A DNA stretch of 16,982 nt, from contig JAWLBW010000070.1 in the NCBI GenBank assembly GCA_041687475.1, positions 1 through 16,982 of the forward strand. The letters are read 5' to 3'. Position 1 is the first letter of the stretch. Every line of letters starts with the position of its first letter. Positions 14,872 through 16,982 of this stretch are shown here, piece by piece. The notes below the pieces were generated by a model. It searched no databases. It worked only from the letters and a program-made list of their open reading frames with translations, and was not told where the DNA came from. This DNA is from JAWLBW01 sp041687475 (GTDB lineage: Bacteria > J088 > JAWLBW01). The position numbers and the translations under genes were made by a program.

Positions 14872-14880
14872 TGCTAGAGT
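14872..14880 (+). promoter_or_regulatory. Extended -10 of the small membrane protein, leaderless start
   Basis: TGC-TAGAGT ends 7 nt before the ATG at 14888. It is back to back with the beta-barrel promoter in a 112-bp divergent region. Confidence 0.55.
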
Positions 14881-14887
14881 AACCTCC

Positions 14888-15226
14888 ATGGCGCGCCTCG
14901 AACCGGTTCAGCCTTCCGATCTCGTCTTTCTGTGGACGCATAAGGTTCTGTTGGCCTGCGCGGCCGTGTGGGCCGTCGGCGTCGTGGCCATCGTCGGCTT
15001 TTTCGATTCATCGGACGCCTGGGCGCGCTTTTTCGTGCTTCGGGTGCCGCAGATGCTGGTCGTTCTGCAGGGCGCCGTGTTTTTCGTCGCCACGCAACGC
15101 AGGCCGGTGCGCCAGCGCCTCATTGTTCCGGAAGCCGTTGCCGACGACGCCTTGCGGGCGGCGGTAACGCTGTGGCTCGGCGCGTTGATGTATCAGTTTC
15201 TGCTCGTCGATTTGAGCGCCGGCTGA
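14888..15226 (+). CDS. Small membrane protein, three predicted helices
   Basis: The 112 residues contain three hydrophobic segments: about 19-39 (KVLLACAAVWAVGVVAIVGFF), 50-69 (VLRVPQMLVVLQGAVFFVAT) and 89-107 (LRAAVTLWLGALMYQFLLV). A short charged loop QRRPVRQR follows the second. No signal peptide is seen, and no family is recognised. The ATG is chosen because an extended -10 lies 7 nt before it and upstream codons would read through this promoter. The alanine dehydrogenase promoter begins within 10 bp of its stop, so the two may be transcribed both separately and together. Confidence 0.68.
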   Translation: MARLEPVQPSDLVFLWTHKVLLACAAVWAVGVVAIVGFFDSSDAWARFFVLRVPQMLVVLQGAVFFVATQRRPVRQRLIVPEAVADDALRAAVTLWLGALMYQFLLVDLSAG

Positions 15227-15233
15227 AAAAACG

Positions 15234-15262
15234 TTCTCGGTGAGCGCGAGCTGTTGTAGAAT
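15234..15262 (+). promoter_or_regulatory. Promoter of alanine dehydrogenase, leaderless GTG start
   Basis: TAGAAT (15257-15262) ends only 6 nt before the GTG at 15269, and TTCTCG (15234-15239) lies 17 nt upstream as a weak -35. With this spacing the transcript would begin exactly at the GTG. No Shine-Dalgarno is present. Confidence 0.55.
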
Positions 15263-15268
15263 AGACTT

Positions 15269-16369
<1,101 letters not shown>

Positions 16370-16450
16370 GCGCCCGTGAAAGCCGGGGCGCCGGTTCTTT
16401 ACAGGTTGCCGGCTACACGTAAACACGAAGTCCGACCGTGCACCCGCTTA

Positions 16451-16476
16451 AGGATTGTGGATTGAGGATTGTGGAT
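16451..16476. repeat. 12-bp tandem direct repeat beside the guaA end
   Basis: AGGATTGTGGAT occurs at 16451-16462 and 16465-16476, a period of 14 bp, just before the hairpin at 16477-16508. Low-complexity GGATTG tracts like this are prone to copy-number change. Confidence 0.8.
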
Positions 16477-16508
16477 ATGGGAATGAGCGCGGGCGCGCTC
16501 ATTCCCAT
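16477..16508 (-). terminator. Long perfect hairpin spanning the guaA stop codon
   Basis: Stem 16477-16490 (ATGGGAATGAGCGC) pairs perfectly over 14 bp with 16495-16508 across a GGGC loop. The right arm contains the last codons and stop of guaA. In the leftward transcript the hairpin follows directly on the coding end. It can fold equally in the rightward alanine dehydrogenase transcript, so it may stop both convergent genes. There is no T-tract in either direction, so termination is inferred from position and stem strength. Confidence 0.55.
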
Positions 16509-16982
16509 TCGATGGTGGCCGGCGGCTTCGACGAAATGTCGTACACCACCCGGTTGATGCCGCGAACTTCGTTGATGATGCGGTTCGAAACCCGGGCCAG
16601 CAGATCGGTGGGCAGTCGGCTCCAGTCGGCCGTCATACCGTCGACGCTGTCGACGACGCGAACGGCGCAGACGTTTTCGTAGGTACGCGAGTCGCCCATG
16701 ACGCCCACGCTCTGCACGGGCAGAAGCACGGCAAATGCCTGCCAGGTCTTGTCGTACCAGCCCGAGGTCTTGAGCTCTTCGATGAGAATGGCGTCGGCCT
16801 CGCGCAGAATGTCGAGGCGGTCCTTCGAAATGGCGCCGAGAACGCGAATGGCCAGACCGGGGCCCGGAAAGGGGTGACGGCCCACAATGTCTTCGGGCAG
16901 ACCGAGCTCGCGGCCCAGTTCGCGCACCTCGTCCTTGAACAGCTCGCGCAAGGGCTCAATGAGCTTGAACTTCATGTCTTCG
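16499..16982 (-). CDS. guaA: GMP synthase, C-terminal part (5' end beyond the window)
   Basis: The visible 161 or so residues are the C-terminal dimerisation domain of GMP synthase, which makes GMP from XMP, ATP and glutamine. Diagnostic segments are EDMKFKLIEPLRELFKDEVRELGRELGLP, GRHPFPGPGLAIRVLG, QAFAVLLPVQSVGVMGDSRTYENVCAVRVV, DGMTADWSRLP and the terminal SKPPATIEWE that is nearly invariant in the family. The glutaminase and ATP-pyrophosphatase domains lie beyond the end of the window. No defects are seen in this part. It converges on alanine dehydrogenase across a gap of 129 bp. Confidence 0.97.
   Translation of the reverse strand, partial: EDMKFKLIEPLRELFKDEVRELGRELGLPEDIVGRHPFPGPGLAIRVLGAISKDRLDILREADAILIEELKTSGWYDKTWQAFAVLLPVQSVGVMGDSRTYENVCAVRVVDSVDGMTADWSRLPTDLLARVSNRIINEVRGINRVVYDISSKPPATIEWE

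Overview
The window is high-GC (roughly 60% or more by eye), densely coded bacterial chromosome. It has no phage, plasmid, transposase or CRISPR genes. A diderm host is implied by an outer-membrane beta-barrel candidate, several lipoprotein or secreted proteins and an AsmA-like DUF748 protein. I cannot assign a phylum from sequence alone. A run of 10 Ns at 6385-6394 marks a draft or metagenome assembly, and it falls inside a gene.

Left part (1-6744): an intergenic segment with small hairpins; a STAS-like small protein (239-652, -); a Uup-type ABC-F ATPase (700-2517, -); a repeat-rich non-coding island (2518-3039); a histone-deacetylase-fold protein that has lost every catalytic and zinc-binding residue (3040-4077, +); a TPR protein overlapping it tail to tail (4064-5227, -); a protein with three copies of an unfamiliar C-H-C-C zinc-ribbon-like repeat (5301-6056, -); and a small conserved protein broken by the assembly gap (6178-6619, +).

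Middle part (6745-10754): an isochorismatase-family hydrolase (-), a DUF748/AsmA-like envelope protein (+), a deoxynucleoside kinase (-), a stand-alone GAF protein (+) with a strong hairpin terminator, and an SDR oxidoreductase (-). These look like unrelated single-gene units.

Right part (10936-16982): a translationally coupled pair of secreted proteins (a beta-rich exported protein plus a lipoprotein, +), a secreted helical protein with a disordered tail (-), a beta-barrel/CBM48-lipoprotein overlapping pair (-), a small three-helix membrane protein (+), alanine dehydrogenase (+), and the C-terminal end of GMP synthase (guaA, -, cut by the window end). Much of this part is cell-envelope directed.

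Two window-wide signals stand out. First, at six genes a good -10 element (often an extended TGC-TAnnnT) lies only 6-9 nt before the start codon with no Shine-Dalgarno, which predicts leaderless or nearly leaderless mRNAs. Second, four other or overlapping promoters share a TTGCC(C/T) -35 element at 17-18 bp spacing. The best candidates for undescribed biology are the fully degenerate deacetylase-fold protein, the triple C-H-C-C repeat protein and the leaderless promoter pattern.
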